This document shows, one piece after another, positions 33,599-44,037 of a stretch of DNA of 64,000 nt. This stretch comes from Microbispora sp. NBC_01189 (GTDB taxonomy: Bacteria > Actinomycetota > Actinomycetes > Streptosporangiales > Streptosporangiaceae), in the NCBI RefSeq assembly GCF_036010665.1, contig NZ_CP108581.1, positions 7,001,501 through 7,065,500 on the forward strand. Direction: 5' to 3'. The notes under the pieces are model-generated. The model did no database searches, was not told where the DNA came from, and saw nothing but the letters and a program-made list of their open reading frames with translations. Every line of letters starts with the position of its first letter. Within the stretch, counting starts at the first letter, position 1. The position numbers and the translations under genes were made by a program.

Positions 33599-33617
33599 GG
33601 CCGGGCCGATCCCGGCC
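33599..33617. terminator. Weak hairpin between DAHP synthase and thioredoxin genes
   Basis: A 7-bp GC stem (ggccggg/cccggcc) with a five-base loop in the gap between convergent genes. There is no T tract. Confidence 0.3.
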
Positions 33618-33634
33618 CGGCGCGGCCCGGCGCC

Positions 33635-34000
33635 TCAGCCGTTCTTGGCCTCCGCCTCGATCTGGGCGCGGATGGAGTCCATGTCCAGTGCGCGGAGCTG
33701 ACTGATCAAGTCCTCAAGCGCCGGCTTGGGCAGCGCGCCCGGCTGCGCGAACACCACGATACCGTCCCGGATCGCCATGATCGTGGGGATCGCGGTGATC
33801 TCGAATCCCTCCGACAGGCCCGGCTGCGCCTCGGTGTCGATCTTGCCGAACGTGATGTCCGCGTGCTCTTCGGACGTCTTTTCGAAGATCGGTGCGAACG
33901 ATCGGCAGGGGCCACACCAGGACGCCCAGAAATCGAGCAGTACGATGCCGTTGTCGGCGATGTCGTTGAAGTTCTTCTCGGTCACCTCGACGGTTGCCAT
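33635..34000 (-). CDS. Thioredoxin
   Basis: A 121-residue thioredoxin with the redox site WASWCGPC and the cis-proline in ITAIPTIM. It is a cytoplasmic disulfide reductase, slightly longer than classical thioredoxin because of a charged C-terminal helix. The ATG has a good AAAGGAG site. It is divergent from ctaD, with 127 bp between them. Confidence 0.93.
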   Translation of the reverse strand: MATVEVTEKNFNDIADNGIVLLDFWASWCGPCRSFAPIFEKTSEEHADITFGKIDTEAQPGLSEGFEITAIPTIMAIRDGIVVFAQPGALPKPALEDLISQLRALDMDSIRAQIEAEAKNG

Positions 34001-34127
34001 GGGCGACTCCTTTCAGTCGGTCTTCAGCGGGCATAACCAGCCGGACGATCCCAGCATTCCATTCGCGATGAGCCTCATGTCACCGGGCAGGAGACCCCCT
34101 TGAGCTGACTCTAGAAGGAGCAGGCGG

Positions 34128-35810
<1,683 letters not shown>

Positions 35811-35813
35811 GCC

Positions 35814-37619
35814 TCAGCCCTCGCCGCGGGGCAGGTTCAGCCCGATCAGCAGCGGGTCGTGGTCGGAGGAGCGGAACGCGTCGGGCTGGTAGAGCCCCGG
35901 CGGGTTGACCTCGGTGTTGTAGTCGAGGATGCGGGACTCGTCGGAGTTGACGTGCCAGATCGTCGCCCCGGTGACCCGGCTCGCCAGCCGGCGGCCGGCG
36001 AAAGCGTGGTCGAGCTCGCCCGACCGCCCGCCGAACAGATAGCTGTAGCGCAGGGGCTCCGGGACGAACCGCTTGGTCAGGCTGGTCAGCCCGCCCTGCT
36101 CCAGCGTGTGGATCGGGTCCTCCTCGCCGTACGCGTTCAGGTCGCCGATCAGCAGCGGGCCGGGCAGGTCCATGCTGTCGATCAGCCCGAGCACGGCCCT
36201 GGCCTGCCGGACCCTCTCGTCGTTGTAACAGCCCTGACCGTGCTCCTGGTCGGGAGCGGGCGCGTCCACACCGCAGCCCTTCGACTTGAAGTGGTTGACG
36301 ACCAGCGTGAACGGCCGGCCGCCGCCGGCCCTGCGGAACTCCTGGATGAGCGGCGGACGGCGGAAGACGGGGTCGGCGGACGACCGGGCGGCGCCGACCG
36401 GGGTGACCCTGGCCGGCTTGTAGATCGCCGCCACGTGGATGGCGTCGCCGCCCGGGTACGGGTGGACCAGCGCCTTGTAGGTTCCCGCGCCGGCCTTGGC
36501 GTTGAGCGCGTCCACGAGCGCCTGGAGCGCGGTCTGGCCGTTGTTCTCGACCTCCATCAGGCCGACGACGTCGGCGTCGAGGCCCTGCAGCGTGGCCACG
36601 ATCTTGGCGAGCTGGCGCCGCTGTTCGGCGGCCGTGGTGGCGCCCCGGGAGCCGAGGGTGGTGAACCAGTTGAGCGTGTTCAGGCCGGCCACCCGCACGT
36701 TGCCGCCGACCGGCAGGGGGGCGCTCAGTCGGGGGTTGGCGCGGAGGAAGCGGATCTCCTGGGTGGGCTCCAGGCGGTACGCGCCGAAGCCGTGGGTGAG
36801 GACTCCGGTGATCCCGGGGGCGGTGTCGCCCAGACGGGGAACCCCTTGGGACCCGGCGTACGGGATCGTGACGGGGTTCTGCACGGTGGAGCCGTCGTCG
36901 ACGAGCAGGGACCGGCGCGCGTCGAGCGCCGGGTCGACGCCCTCGCGGTCGGTCGGCTGGAAGAGCCGGCCTCCGGCCGCGACGGTCACCTCGCCGTACC
37001 GGCCGAGGTCGTAGTGGTCGGTGAGGGTCAGCGGCTCGGGGAACGTCACAAGCATGTTCTCCAGCGGCTCGAAGGTGGCGCCCGCGGCCCTCGGCAGGAC
37101 GACGACGGCGGGCCCGATGGTCCCGGTGCCGCAGACGTCGACGGCGGTGACCGGGGAGAGCTCGGTCAGGCCATCGAACTCGGCCACCCGGCCGGTGACG
37201 AACACCCGGTCACCGACCTTGACGTCCTTGACGGATTCACGGGCGACCGCGAACAGGCCGTCGGAGGTGGCGGGGTCGGCGTCGGGCGTGGGGTCCTGGA
37301 AGTAGAACCCGCTGAGCTGGTCGGCGCGCTGGAAGTCGCCGGTCACGACGCCTTCGACCCGGACCGTCCGCCCGGTGAGCGGGGAGGCGGTCCCGCTGCC
37401 CTGCACCTCGGCGATCCGCCGGTCCGGGGGCACCGCGCAGGCCCGGCTGATCACGACGGTGCCCGGCTCGGCCGAGACGGGCACCAGGGCGATGACCGTG
37501 ACGAGGACGGGCAGCAGGCCGGCCGGGGCGAGCACGGCGACCGCCCGGCCGCGGATACGGCGGCGGAGGCCTCGACCACCAGGGTGGCCGGCGGGGCTGA
37601 CTCGGCGGAGAGCACGCAT
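35814..37619 (-). CDS. Secreted ExeM/NucH-type endonuclease/exonuclease/phosphatase
   Basis: A protein of about 601 residues with a long Arg-rich signal segment (hydrophobic VAVLAPAGLLPVLVTVIALV) and a DNA-binding OB-like region. The C-terminal endonuclease/exonuclease/phosphatase domain shows VGLMEVENNG, VNHFKSKG, LIGDLNAYG and SDHDPLL with catalytic Glu, Asp, Asn and His. It is an extracellular nuclease probably used for phosphate or nucleotide scavenging. I chose ATG 37619 because the signal segment follows; ATG 37652 is an alternative. Confidence 0.88.
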   Translation of the reverse strand: MRALRRVSPAGHPGGRGLRRRIRGRAVAVLAPAGLLPVLVTVIALVPVSAEPGTVVISRACAVPPDRRIAEVQGSGTASPLTGRTVRVEGVVTGDFQRADQLSGFYFQDPTPDADPATSDGLFAVARESVKDVKVGDRVFVTGRVAEFDGLTELSPVTAVDVCGTGTIGPAVVVLPRAAGATFEPLENMLVTFPEPLTLTDHYDLGRYGEVTVAAGGRLFQPTDREGVDPALDARRSLLVDDGSTVQNPVTIPYAGSQGVPRLGDTAPGITGVLTHGFGAYRLEPTQEIRFLRANPRLSAPLPVGGNVRVAGLNTLNWFTTLGSRGATTAAEQRRQLAKIVATLQGLDADVVGLMEVENNGQTALQALVDALNAKAGAGTYKALVHPYPGGDAIHVAAIYKPARVTPVGAARSSADPVFRRPPLIQEFRRAGGGRPFTLVVNHFKSKGCGVDAPAPDQEHGQGCYNDERVRQARAVLGLIDSMDLPGPLLIGDLNAYGEEDPIHTLEQGGLTSLTKRFVPEPLRYSYLFGGRSGELDHAFAGRRLASRVTGATIWHVNSDESRILDYNTEVNPPGLYQPDAFRSSDHDPLLIGLNLPRGEG

Positions 37620-37838
37620 GCCCCGGACCTTAGGGGCAGGCCCCCTCAACATCAGGACCAAGCGGTGGCTTTGGGAAAATGTTGGCCTTATTTGACGAGC
37701 TGTGTACGGCACAGCAGTGCGCGTGCCGCCGTCGCGCGGTGCTGCTGTCGCGCGGTGCGGCCGGCGCCGGATCGGTCCACCGGACAGGCCCAGCCGCACC
37801 GGTTCGGGCGGGTCGAGGGGCGTGTGGTGGCGGGCGGG

Positions 37839-38747
37839 TCAGGGATGCACGACCGCCACCGGGCAGGTGACGGCGTCGATGAGCGGCCGGGTGACCGACC
37901 CGAGCCTCGCGAGCACGCCCTTCTCCCGGGTCGCGCCGACGACCAGCATCGTCGCGCCGGAAGAGGTGTCAGCCAGGACGTCGAGCACCGGGCCCCCGCC
38001 GGGCTGGAGCACCGTCTCCACGTGCGGGAACCGCTCCCGCCAGGGCCGTACGGCGGCTTCCAGGAGCTCGACCGCCTCCCGTCCGGGGACGCCGGCCATC
38101 ACCATGGGCGCCATGCCCGCGCTCCAGACGGCGGCCGGGTGGCGCATGGCGTGCACCGCGATCAGCGACAGCCCGCGCAGGGCGGCCTCGCGGTAGGCGA
38201 AGGCGAGGACGTGGTCGTCGCCGCCCCCGACGCCCGCGACGATCGGGCCGGGATGGCGCGGATGCGGCAGCGATCCCGCGCCGCGCACCACGATCACGGG
38301 ACAGCGCGCGTGTGTGGCGACGTGCCCGGCGACCGAGCCCATCACACGGCGGGCCGGTCCGCTCAGGCCCCGGGACCCCACCACGACGAGACCGGCCGTG
38401 GCCGACAGTTCGACGAGCCGCTCGGTGGCCGGGCCCTCGAACAGGTCCTCCCGCACGCGGACGCCGCTCGTGCACTGGCGCGCGCACTCGGCGCCGTGCC
38501 ACAGCACGTGCTCGGCCGCGTGGTGGAGCGACTTGCGCGCCTCCTCGTCGCCCAGGGCGTACGGCGACTGCCAGGCGTGACACACGGTGATGGGAGCCCG
38601 GCGGAACTCGGCCTCGTCCATCGCCCAGTCGAGCGCCTGCATGGCGTAGTCGGAGCCGTCGTATCCGACGACGATCCCCCGCCCTGTTTCCTCGCCGGTC
38701 TCCTGGCTGTTCCCTTGGCTGGTCCCCTGCTGCCTGTCAGCATCCAT
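37839..38747 (-). CDS. Universal stress protein, tandem UspA domains
   Basis: A 302-residue protein with two UspA domains. The first has a complete ATP-binding motif (VGSRGLSGPARRVMGS); the second is similar (VGATREKGVLARLGS). Both end in the usual CPVxVV strand. The first 20 residues are a Gln/Gly/Glu-rich tail. Such proteins are often induced by hypoxia in actinobacteria; a candidate DevR/DosR half-palindrome lies 36 bases upstream. Confidence 0.92.
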   Translation of the reverse strand: MDADRQQGTSQGNSQETGEETGRGIVVGYDGSDYAMQALDWAMDEAEFRRAPITVCHAWQSPYALGDEEARKSLHHAAEHVLWHGAECARQCTSGVRVREDLFEGPATERLVELSATAGLVVVGSRGLSGPARRVMGSVAGHVATHARCPVIVVRGAGSLPHPRHPGPIVAGVGGGDDHVLAFAYREAALRGLSLIAVHAMRHPAAVWSAGMAPMVMAGVPGREAVELLEAAVRPWRERFPHVETVLQPGGGPVLDVLADTSSGATMLVVGATREKGVLARLGSVTRPLIDAVTCPVAVVHP

Positions 38748-38782
38748 GTCCCCAGGCTGCCCCGGAGCCGTACGGCCGGGCA

Positions 38783-38800
38783 GGGCGGAAAGTCCCGAAA
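38783..38800 (-). promoter_or_regulatory. Candidate DevR/DosR box
   Basis: On the minus strand TTTCGGGACTTTCCGCCC, of which GGGACTTT matches one half of the DosR consensus (GGGACTWWAGTCCC) and the second half only partly. It lies 36 bases before the tandem Usp gene, a normal distance. Confidence 0.35.
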
Positions 38801-38839
38801 CGGGGAGGACGTCCGGCCCAGGGCCGGATCAGCGCCGGG

Positions 38840-39310
38840 TCAGGAGCGGCTGCCGGCGAGCATCCCGGGACGGCGGTCGTGCTCCATGCCGGGCAGCACG
38901 ACGACGACCGGGCACCTGGCCCGCAGCAGACAGGCGGAGACGACGGGGTTGAGCACGGGGTAGGGCTCGGACTCGGCCTCGTGGGCGCCCAGCACCAGCA
39001 GGTCCGCGCCGTCCGTCGCGCGGAGCAGCACCTGTGCCGGGGGGCCCTCCACGACGACGGGCTCGACGTGGCGCTCGCCGAGCTCGGCGACCGCCTTCCC
39101 GGCGATGTCCAGGGCGGCCCGGCGTTCCTCCTCCCGGGAGGTGCGGCCCGCGATCGGCGCGTAGTGCGCGTGCAGCCCGCCCGTCCACTCCCAGGCGTAC
39201 ACCGCCTCCACCACCGAGCCGCGCAGCGAACCCTCGGCGGCGGCCCACCGAAGTGCGGCCTGCGACGCCATCGACCCGTTGATTCCCACCACGATCTTCG
39301 GCTGGTTCAC
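38840..39310 (-). CDS. Universal stress protein, single domain
   Basis: A 156-residue UspA-fold protein (IVVGINGSMASQAALRWA start, ARCPVVVV end). The glycine-rich ATP loop is degenerate (LGAHEAESEPYPVLNP), so it may not bind ATP as its neighbour does. It lies upstream of the tandem Usp gene in the same direction with a 92-bp gap. The region 39311-39737 before it has no gene or motif I can support. Confidence 0.88.
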   Translation of the reverse strand: MNQPKIVVGINGSMASQAALRWAAAEGSLRGSVVEAVYAWEWTGGLHAHYAPIAGRTSREEERRAALDIAGKAVAELGERHVEPVVVEGPPAQVLLRATDGADLLVLGAHEAESEPYPVLNPVVSACLLRARCPVVVVLPGMEHDRRPGMLAGSRS

Positions 39311-39737
39311 GTCCCGCCTCGCTCTCCGCTCTCAGTCTCGCCCACCGGGGTTAACGGCATGTTGCCGTGGCGAAACGGTCAGAAGACAGGGGTCCACGAG
39401 CATCCTCGTACCCACAAAGCCTTTCTGCCCCTCTCGCCCCACGGGGAACAGGCCATGTTTTGAATGCGGCCCGGCCTGAGGACAGGGTATCGGTGGACCG
39501 GAGCGGTGCCCCTCCGCCGTTTACTCAATCGGGAGCACTTCTTTCCCGGTCCTTGCCACGCCTCAAGGAGATCGCGGCGCGGCGAGCCGGCGCCAGTGCC
39601 GTACGGCTCGTGCGGGAGTGGCGCAGGTCCCCGCGGCCCGGGACCTTCGCCCAGGGCGGCCGGCGGGCCGGCGGGGATCGCCCTGATGCGCCCCGTCCGC
39701 CCGGACCGTACGCTGGCCCTGGCCGGGGAGGGAGTCC

Positions 39738-40325
39738 ATGGCGGGGGCGGGTGTGATCGACGAGTACGTCGCGGCGCTGCGGGGTGCGCTGCGCGGGCCG
39801 TACGGCGCGCGGATCGAGCAGGCCAAGCCGGACTGGTTCGGATTCCTGGCCAAGGCGGTCGACCTGCTGCAGCTCGGCGTGGGAGTCGTGGGCGGGCTCA
39901 CGCTGCTCGCGCTCGGCCGCGGCCTGCGGCGGGCGCCGCGCCCAAAGCGACAGGAGCTAGCGCAGCGGATCGAGAACGCTCCCTATCGCGCTGGTGAACG
40001 ACCGCCAGGCCGACCGCTCCCCCGCGAGGGCTCCGCGCCCCGCGTCGGTGAGCCGGTAGGTCCGCCGTCGGCGCCCGCCGTCGGCGGCCCACTCCCCGGC
40101 GAGCAGCCCGGCCCGCTCCAGGCGCCGCAGCGCGGGATAGACCGTCCCGGTGGGCACGTCGAGCGCGCCGCCGCTGCGCTCGCGCAGCGCCTCGATGATC
40201 GCGTAGCCGTGCAGCGGCTCGCGCTCCAGCACGGAGAGCAACAGGGCGTCCATGTGGCCCCGGAGCGCGTCGGCGTTCACGATCGCAGCCTATCCAGGTT
40301 AGTCACGGCCCCAGTCTATATGTAG
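39738..40325 (+). CDS. Small membrane-associated protein, probably frameshifted
   Basis: A strong ribosome site (GGAGGGAG) precedes the ATG. The first 73 codons look genuine: VIDEYVAALRGALRGP resembles the N-terminus of HAAS/permease-prefix proteins that pair with PadR regulators, followed by one hydrophobic helix (LLQLGVGVVGGLTLLALG). Beyond 39957 the frame merely runs antisense through padR and reads as random. A one-base shift would end the gene at TAG 39958-39960, exactly opposite the padR stop, so the intact protein was probably about 74 residues. Function unknown. Confidence 0.4.
   Translation: MAGAGVIDEYVAALRGALRGPYGARIEQAKPDWFGFLAKAVDLLQLGVGVVGGLTLLALGRGLRRAPRPKRQELAQRIENAPYRAGERPPGRPLPREGSAPRVGEPVGPPSAPAVGGPLPGEQPGPLQAPQRGIDRPGGHVERAAAALAQRLDDRVAVQRLALQHGEQQGVHVAPERVGVHDRSLSRLVTAPVYM
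39957..40280 (-). CDS. PadR-family transcriptional regulator
   Basis: A 107-residue PadR repressor with the winged-helix signature LHGYAIIEALRERSGGALDVPTGTVYPALRRLERAGLL; only the short C-terminal helix follows (PadR-s2 size). The GTG start at 40280 is divergent from cydA with 89 bp between. A triple repeat of GTCTATATGTAG type lies in that gap, so it probably controls itself and the cyd operon. Confidence 0.9.
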   Translation of the reverse strand: MNADALRGHMDALLLSVLEREPLHGYAIIEALRERSGGALDVPTGTVYPALRRLERAGLLAGEWAADGGRRRRTYRLTDAGRGALAGERSAWRSFTSAIGSVLDPLR

Positions 40326-40349
40326 GCTGTCTATATGTAGACTGTCTAC
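40314..40349. promoter_or_regulatory. Triple 15-bp repeat, probable PadR operator
   Basis: GTCTATATGTAG starts at 40314 and 40329, and a shortened GTCTAC at 40344, a constant 15-bp period. The middle unit, GTCTATATGTAGAC, is a near palindrome. The block ends 20 bases before the cydA ATG. Confidence 0.65.
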
Positions 40350-40369
40350 GCTTGTCCCCCTGGAGAATC

Positions 40370-41554
40370 ATGGATGTCGTCGACCTCGCCCGGCTGCAGT
40401 TCGCCGTAACGGGAAATCTCCATTTCCTGTTCGTCGTGCTGACACTCGGGCTGGCGCCCCTGGTGGCGATCATGCACACCCGCCTTGCCATCAGCGGAAA
40501 CCCCCTGCACGAGCGGATGACCCGCTTCTGGGGACAGATTTACGTGATCAACTACGCGCTCGGCATCTTCACGGGCCTGGTGATGGAGTTCCAGTTCGGG
40601 CTGAACTGGAGCGGGCTGACCTCCTACGCGGGCGACGTGTTCGGCACGCCGCTCGCCCTGGAGACGCTGCTCGCCTTCTTCCTGGAGTCCACCTTCCTGG
40701 GGTTGTGGATCTTCGGGTGGCACCGCCTGCCGCGCGGGCTCCACGTGGCATGCATCTGGCTGGTGACGCTGACGGCGTACGCTTCGGCCCTGTTCATCAT
40801 GGTCGCCAACTCGTTCCTGCAGCACCCGGTGGGCGCGGCCGAAGAGGGCGGGCGCCTGGTGCTGCGGGACTTCGGCGCACTGTTCACCAACCCCAGCCTC
40901 GTCGCCGCCCTCCCCCACGTGCTGGGCGCGGGAGTATGGGCGGGAGGCTCCTTCGTCATGGGCGCCAGCGCCTATCACCTGTTCCGGCGCACCGCCGAGC
41001 GGGAGTTCTTCACGCGCTCGCTGCGCATCGGCGTGATCACCGCGTCCGTCGGGTCGTTCGTCACGGTCTGGTTCGGCTACACCCAGCTCGACCTGGTGGA
41101 CCGCGTCCAGCCCGGCAAGCTCAACGGCGCGATCCCGGCGTTGGGAGTCGACCTGATGTCGACCCTCGGCCAGCTGGTCCTGCTGGTCGTGTGGGCCACG
41201 CTGCCGCTACTCTTCCGCGACCTGCTCACCCGCTGGCGCTGGACCCATCCGGTCCTGATGGTCATCGCCCCGGCCCCGTTCGGCCTGGTGATCGCCGGCT
41301 GGCTCACCCGCGAGGTGGGCCGCCAGCCCTGGCTGGTGTACGGCAAGCTCACCGTGGCCGACGCCCTCACCCCCGGGCTGACCCCGGCGACCATCACGGC
41401 CTCCTTCGCCGCCTTCGCCGGCGTGCTCGGGTTGCTCGCCGTCGTGGACTGGGCCCTGATCATCCGCGCCGTACGGCGGGGTCCCGGGGAGGTCTCCCTC
41501 GGCGCGCCCGACCAGTCCGCCGACCCCGCTCCCGCCCCCGCCCACTCGTTCTGA
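40370..41554 (+). CDS. cydA: Cytochrome bd oxidase subunit I
   Basis: A 394-residue quinol oxidase subunit I, shorter than the 440-520 residues of most CydA proteins. The short type lacks much of the Q-loop insertion. Visible landmarks are DLARLQFAVTGNLHFLFV with the heme His, GLVMEFQFGLNW with the conserved Glu, and AYASALFIMVANSFLQHPVG. It is a membrane-bound, high-oxygen-affinity terminal oxidase. ATG 40370 has TGGAG upstream; a TTG 18 bases earlier is less likely. First gene of cydABDC. Confidence 0.93.
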   Translation: MDVVDLARLQFAVTGNLHFLFVVLTLGLAPLVAIMHTRLAISGNPLHERMTRFWGQIYVINYALGIFTGLVMEFQFGLNWSGLTSYAGDVFGTPLALETLLAFFLESTFLGLWIFGWHRLPRGLHVACIWLVTLTAYASALFIMVANSFLQHPVGAAEEGGRLVLRDFGALFTNPSLVAALPHVLGAGVWAGGSFVMGASAYHLFRRTAEREFFTRSLRIGVITASVGSFVTVWFGYTQLDLVDRVQPGKLNGAIPALGVDLMSTLGQLVLLVVWATLPLLFRDLLTRWRWTHPVLMVIAPAPFGLVIAGWLTREVGRQPWLVYGKLTVADALTPGLTPATITASFAAFAGVLGLLAVVDWALIIRAVRRGPGEVSLGAPDQSADPAPAPAHSF

Positions 41555-41564
41555 GGACCCCCGC

Positions 41565-42302
41565 ATGGAGATTGTCTGGTTCACGACGTTCGCCGTCCTG
41601 CTGGCCGGTTACTTCGCCCTGGAGGGCTTCGACATCGGCCTCGGCGTGCTGCTGCCCGTTCTCGGGCGCTCGCCCGCCGCTCGGGACCGTCTCGTCGGCG
41701 CGATGGCCCCGTTCGTGCTCGCCAACGAGGTGTGGCTGCTCGCGCTCGCGGGAGTGCTGTTCGGTGCGTTCCCGGCGCTGGAGGGCCCGGTCCTGAGCGG
41801 CCTCTATCCCCTGGTCGTCATCGTGCTGCTGGCCTGGATCGTGCGCGACGCCGGGCTGTGGTTCCGGCGCAGGGCCGGCGGCGCGCGCTGGCGGCTGGTG
41901 TGGGACGGCGCGGTGTGCGCGGGCTCCGCCGGGCTGGCCCTCGGCTGGGGCGCCGCGCTGACGGCCGTCGCACGCGGCCTGCCCGGCTCGCCCCTCGACC
42001 CGCTCGGCCTGGCGGGAGGCGTCGTGCTGCTGGCGCTGCTCGCCTGGCACGGGCGGACGTTCGCGGCCTGGCGGCTCGACGGCGCCCGGGGCGGTGCGCT
42101 GCTGCTCTCGGCCTGCGCCGCCGCGCTCCCCGCCGTGCTGGTCGCGGCGGGGGCGGCCGGGCGGATGCTCGGCGACGCCGCCCCGGATCAGACACTGACG
42201 GTGCTGGGTGTCATGGTGGTGCCGTTCGTCCCGTTCCTCGTGGGCGCGCAAGTATGGGTGTGGCGCACCTTCTCGAAGGGCGCCCTGCCGACGTTCTTCT
42301 GA
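41565..42302 (+). CDS. cydB: Cytochrome bd oxidase subunit II, short form
   Basis: A 245-residue CydB, clearly below the usual 330-380 residues. The N-terminal family segment is kept (ALEGFDIGLGVLLPVL, then ANEVWLLALAGVLFGAFP). About seven hydrophobic segments follow and the protein ends WRTFSKGALPTFF. The C-terminal part seems compressed rather than cut by a frameshift. It follows cydA after 10 bp. Its stop lies inside a three-unit 16-bp repeat. Confidence 0.88.
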   Translation: MEIVWFTTFAVLLAGYFALEGFDIGLGVLLPVLGRSPAARDRLVGAMAPFVLANEVWLLALAGVLFGAFPALEGPVLSGLYPLVVIVLLAWIVRDAGLWFRRRAGGARWRLVWDGAVCAGSAGLALGWGAALTAVARGLPGSPLDPLGLAGGVVLLALLAWHGRTFAAWRLDGARGGALLLSACAAALPAVLVAAGAAGRMLGDAAPDQTLTVLGVMVVPFVPFLVGAQVWVWRTFSKGALPTFF

Positions 42303-42334
42303 GCCCACGTCCTTCTGGGCCGACGTTCTTCTGG
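42287..42334 (+). repeat. Three imperfect 16-bp tandem repeats across the cydB stop
   Basis: Units gccgacgttcttctga (holding the cydB stop), gcccacgtccttctgg and gccgacgttcttctgg, end to end. They fill the cydB-cydD gap and look like a slippage duplication of the cydB 3' end. Confidence 0.7.
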
Positions 42335-42345
42335 ATGGGTGACCG

Positions 42346-44037
42346 TTGCACAAGGATCTCCTGCGACTGGCCCGCGCCGAGCGGAGCGTCCGCCGCCACC
42401 TCGCCTGCTGCCTGGCGGCGGCGGTGGCGGCCGGGCTGCTCGTGCTCGTGCAGGCGGAACTGCTCGCCGGGGTGCTGTCGGGCCGTTTCGCCGTCGCCGC
42501 GCTGTTCCCCCTGGCGCTCGTCGTCGCGGCGCGCGGGCTGTTCGGCTGGGCACAGGGGGTTTTCGCGGGCCGGGCGGCGACCGCGCTGAAGTCGGCCCTG
42601 CGGCGGCTACTGCTGGGACGCGTCGACGATCTCGGGCCGTCGTACCGGTCGGGTGAGGTGGTGACGCTCGCGGGGCGGGGGCTCGACGCGCTCGATCCGT
42701 ACCTGACCGGCTATCTTCCGTCGGCCGCCGTGGCCGCGGTCGTGCCGTTCGCGGTCGTGGTGCGGCTGTTCGCCGCCGATCTCGCCACGGCGGTGATCGT
42801 GGTGCTCACGCTGCCGCTGATCCCGATCTTCGGGGCGCTCGTCGGCTGGACCACCAGGGCGGTGACCGAGCGCCAGTGGCGCGCCCTGGCCCGCCTCGGC
42901 GGCCACTTCCTCGACGTGGTGCGCGGCCTGCCGACGCTGCGGGCCTTCGGCCGGGCCCGCTACCAGGCCTCGGTGATCCGCGAGGTCGCCGAGGCGCACC
43001 GCGCCGCGACCATGCGCACGCTGCGGGTGGCCTTCCTGTCGTCGCTGGTGCTCGAACTCGTGGCCTCGCTGTCACTCGCCCTGGTGGCGGTGCCCGTGGG
43101 CCTGCGGCTGCTGTCGGGCTCGCTCGACCTGCACACGGCGCTGCTCGTGCTGCTGCTGGCGCCGGAGGCGTACCTGCCCCTGCGGGCGATGGGCACCCGG
43201 TTCCACGCCGCGATGGAGGGCGTCGCCGCCGCCGACGAGGCGTTCGCCGTCATCGCGCCCCCGGCGCCGGCGGAACGCGCCGCGTCCGCCGGGACGACGC
43301 GGGCGAGGGGCACCACTGCGCCCGGTGGTCCCGAGCCCCCGGAGATCCGCCTGGAGAACGTCACCGTGCGCTATCCGGGTCGGGCCGAGGCCGCGCTCGA
43401 CCGGGTCTCTCTGGTCGTCGGGCCGGGTGAGCGGGTGGCGATCGTGGGCCCGAGCGGCGCGGGGAAGAGCACGCTGCTGCACCTGCTGCTCGGATTCGTG
43501 ACCCCCGACGAGGGACGGGTGCTCGTCGGCGGGGAGGACCTCACGAGCCTCGACCTCGGCGAGTGGCGGCGGCGGCTCGCGTTCGTGCCGCAGCGCCCGC
43601 ACCTGTTCGCGACCTCGGTGGCCCGCAACATCGCGCTCGGCTCGGCCGCCACGGCCGGGGAGATCCGGGCCGCCGCCGAGGCGGCCCAGGTGGCGGAGTT
43701 CGCCGAGGCCCTGCCCCAGGGGTACGACACCCCGCTCGGCGAGCGGGGGGCGAACCTGTCGGCGGGCCAGCGTCAGCGGGTCGCGCTGGCCCGTGCCTTC
43801 TGCCGCACCGGGACCGAGGTGCTGCTGCTGGACGAACCCACGGCCCGGCTCGACGGCAGGAGCGAGGCGGCCGTCGTGGCGGCCACGCGAGGGCTGGCGC
43901 GGGACCGTACGGCCATCATCGTCGCGCACCGCCCAGCGATGATCCATCTGGCCGACCGGGTCGTCCGCCTCGACGGCGGCGCCCTCGTCACCCCCGCCCG
44001 GACGGGATCGGCGGAGCGACGCGAGGAGGCGGGATGA
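42346..44037 (+). CDS. cydD: Heme/thiol ABC exporter, CydD-like subunit
   Basis: A 563-residue half-transporter with an N-terminal six-helix membrane domain and a C-terminal ATPase: Walker A GPSGAGKST, signature LSAGQRQRVALARA, Walker B VLLLDEPTARLD. CydDC exports thiols or heme-related compounds needed to assemble cytochrome bd. The start is TTG 42346, with a poor ribosome site; coupling to cydB through the repeat region may help. The stop overlaps cydC (ATGA). Confidence 0.9.
   Translation: MHKDLLRLARAERSVRRHLACCLAAAVAAGLLVLVQAELLAGVLSGRFAVAALFPLALVVAARGLFGWAQGVFAGRAATALKSALRRLLLGRVDDLGPSYRSGEVVTLAGRGLDALDPYLTGYLPSAAVAAVVPFAVVVRLFAADLATAVIVVLTLPLIPIFGALVGWTTRAVTERQWRALARLGGHFLDVVRGLPTLRAFGRARYQASVIREVAEAHRAATMRTLRVAFLSSLVLELVASLSLALVAVPVGLRLLSGSLDLHTALLVLLLAPEAYLPLRAMGTRFHAAMEGVAAADEAFAVIAPPAPAERAASAGTTRARGTTAPGGPEPPEIRLENVTVRYPGRAEAALDRVSLVVGPGERVAIVGPSGAGKSTLLHLLLGFVTPDEGRVLVGGEDLTSLDLGEWRRRLAFVPQRPHLFATSVARNIALGSAATAGEIRAAAEAAQVAEFAEALPQGYDTPLGERGANLSAGQRQRVALARAFCRTGTEVLLLDEPTARLDGRSEAAVVAATRGLARDRTAIIVAHRPAMIHLADRVVRLDGGALVTPARTGSAERREEAG

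Noticed and set aside
39311-39737. Short frames in the gap between the Usp gene and the PadR-linked gene
   Set aside because: No ribosome site, no conserved motif and mixed composition; treated as intergenic.
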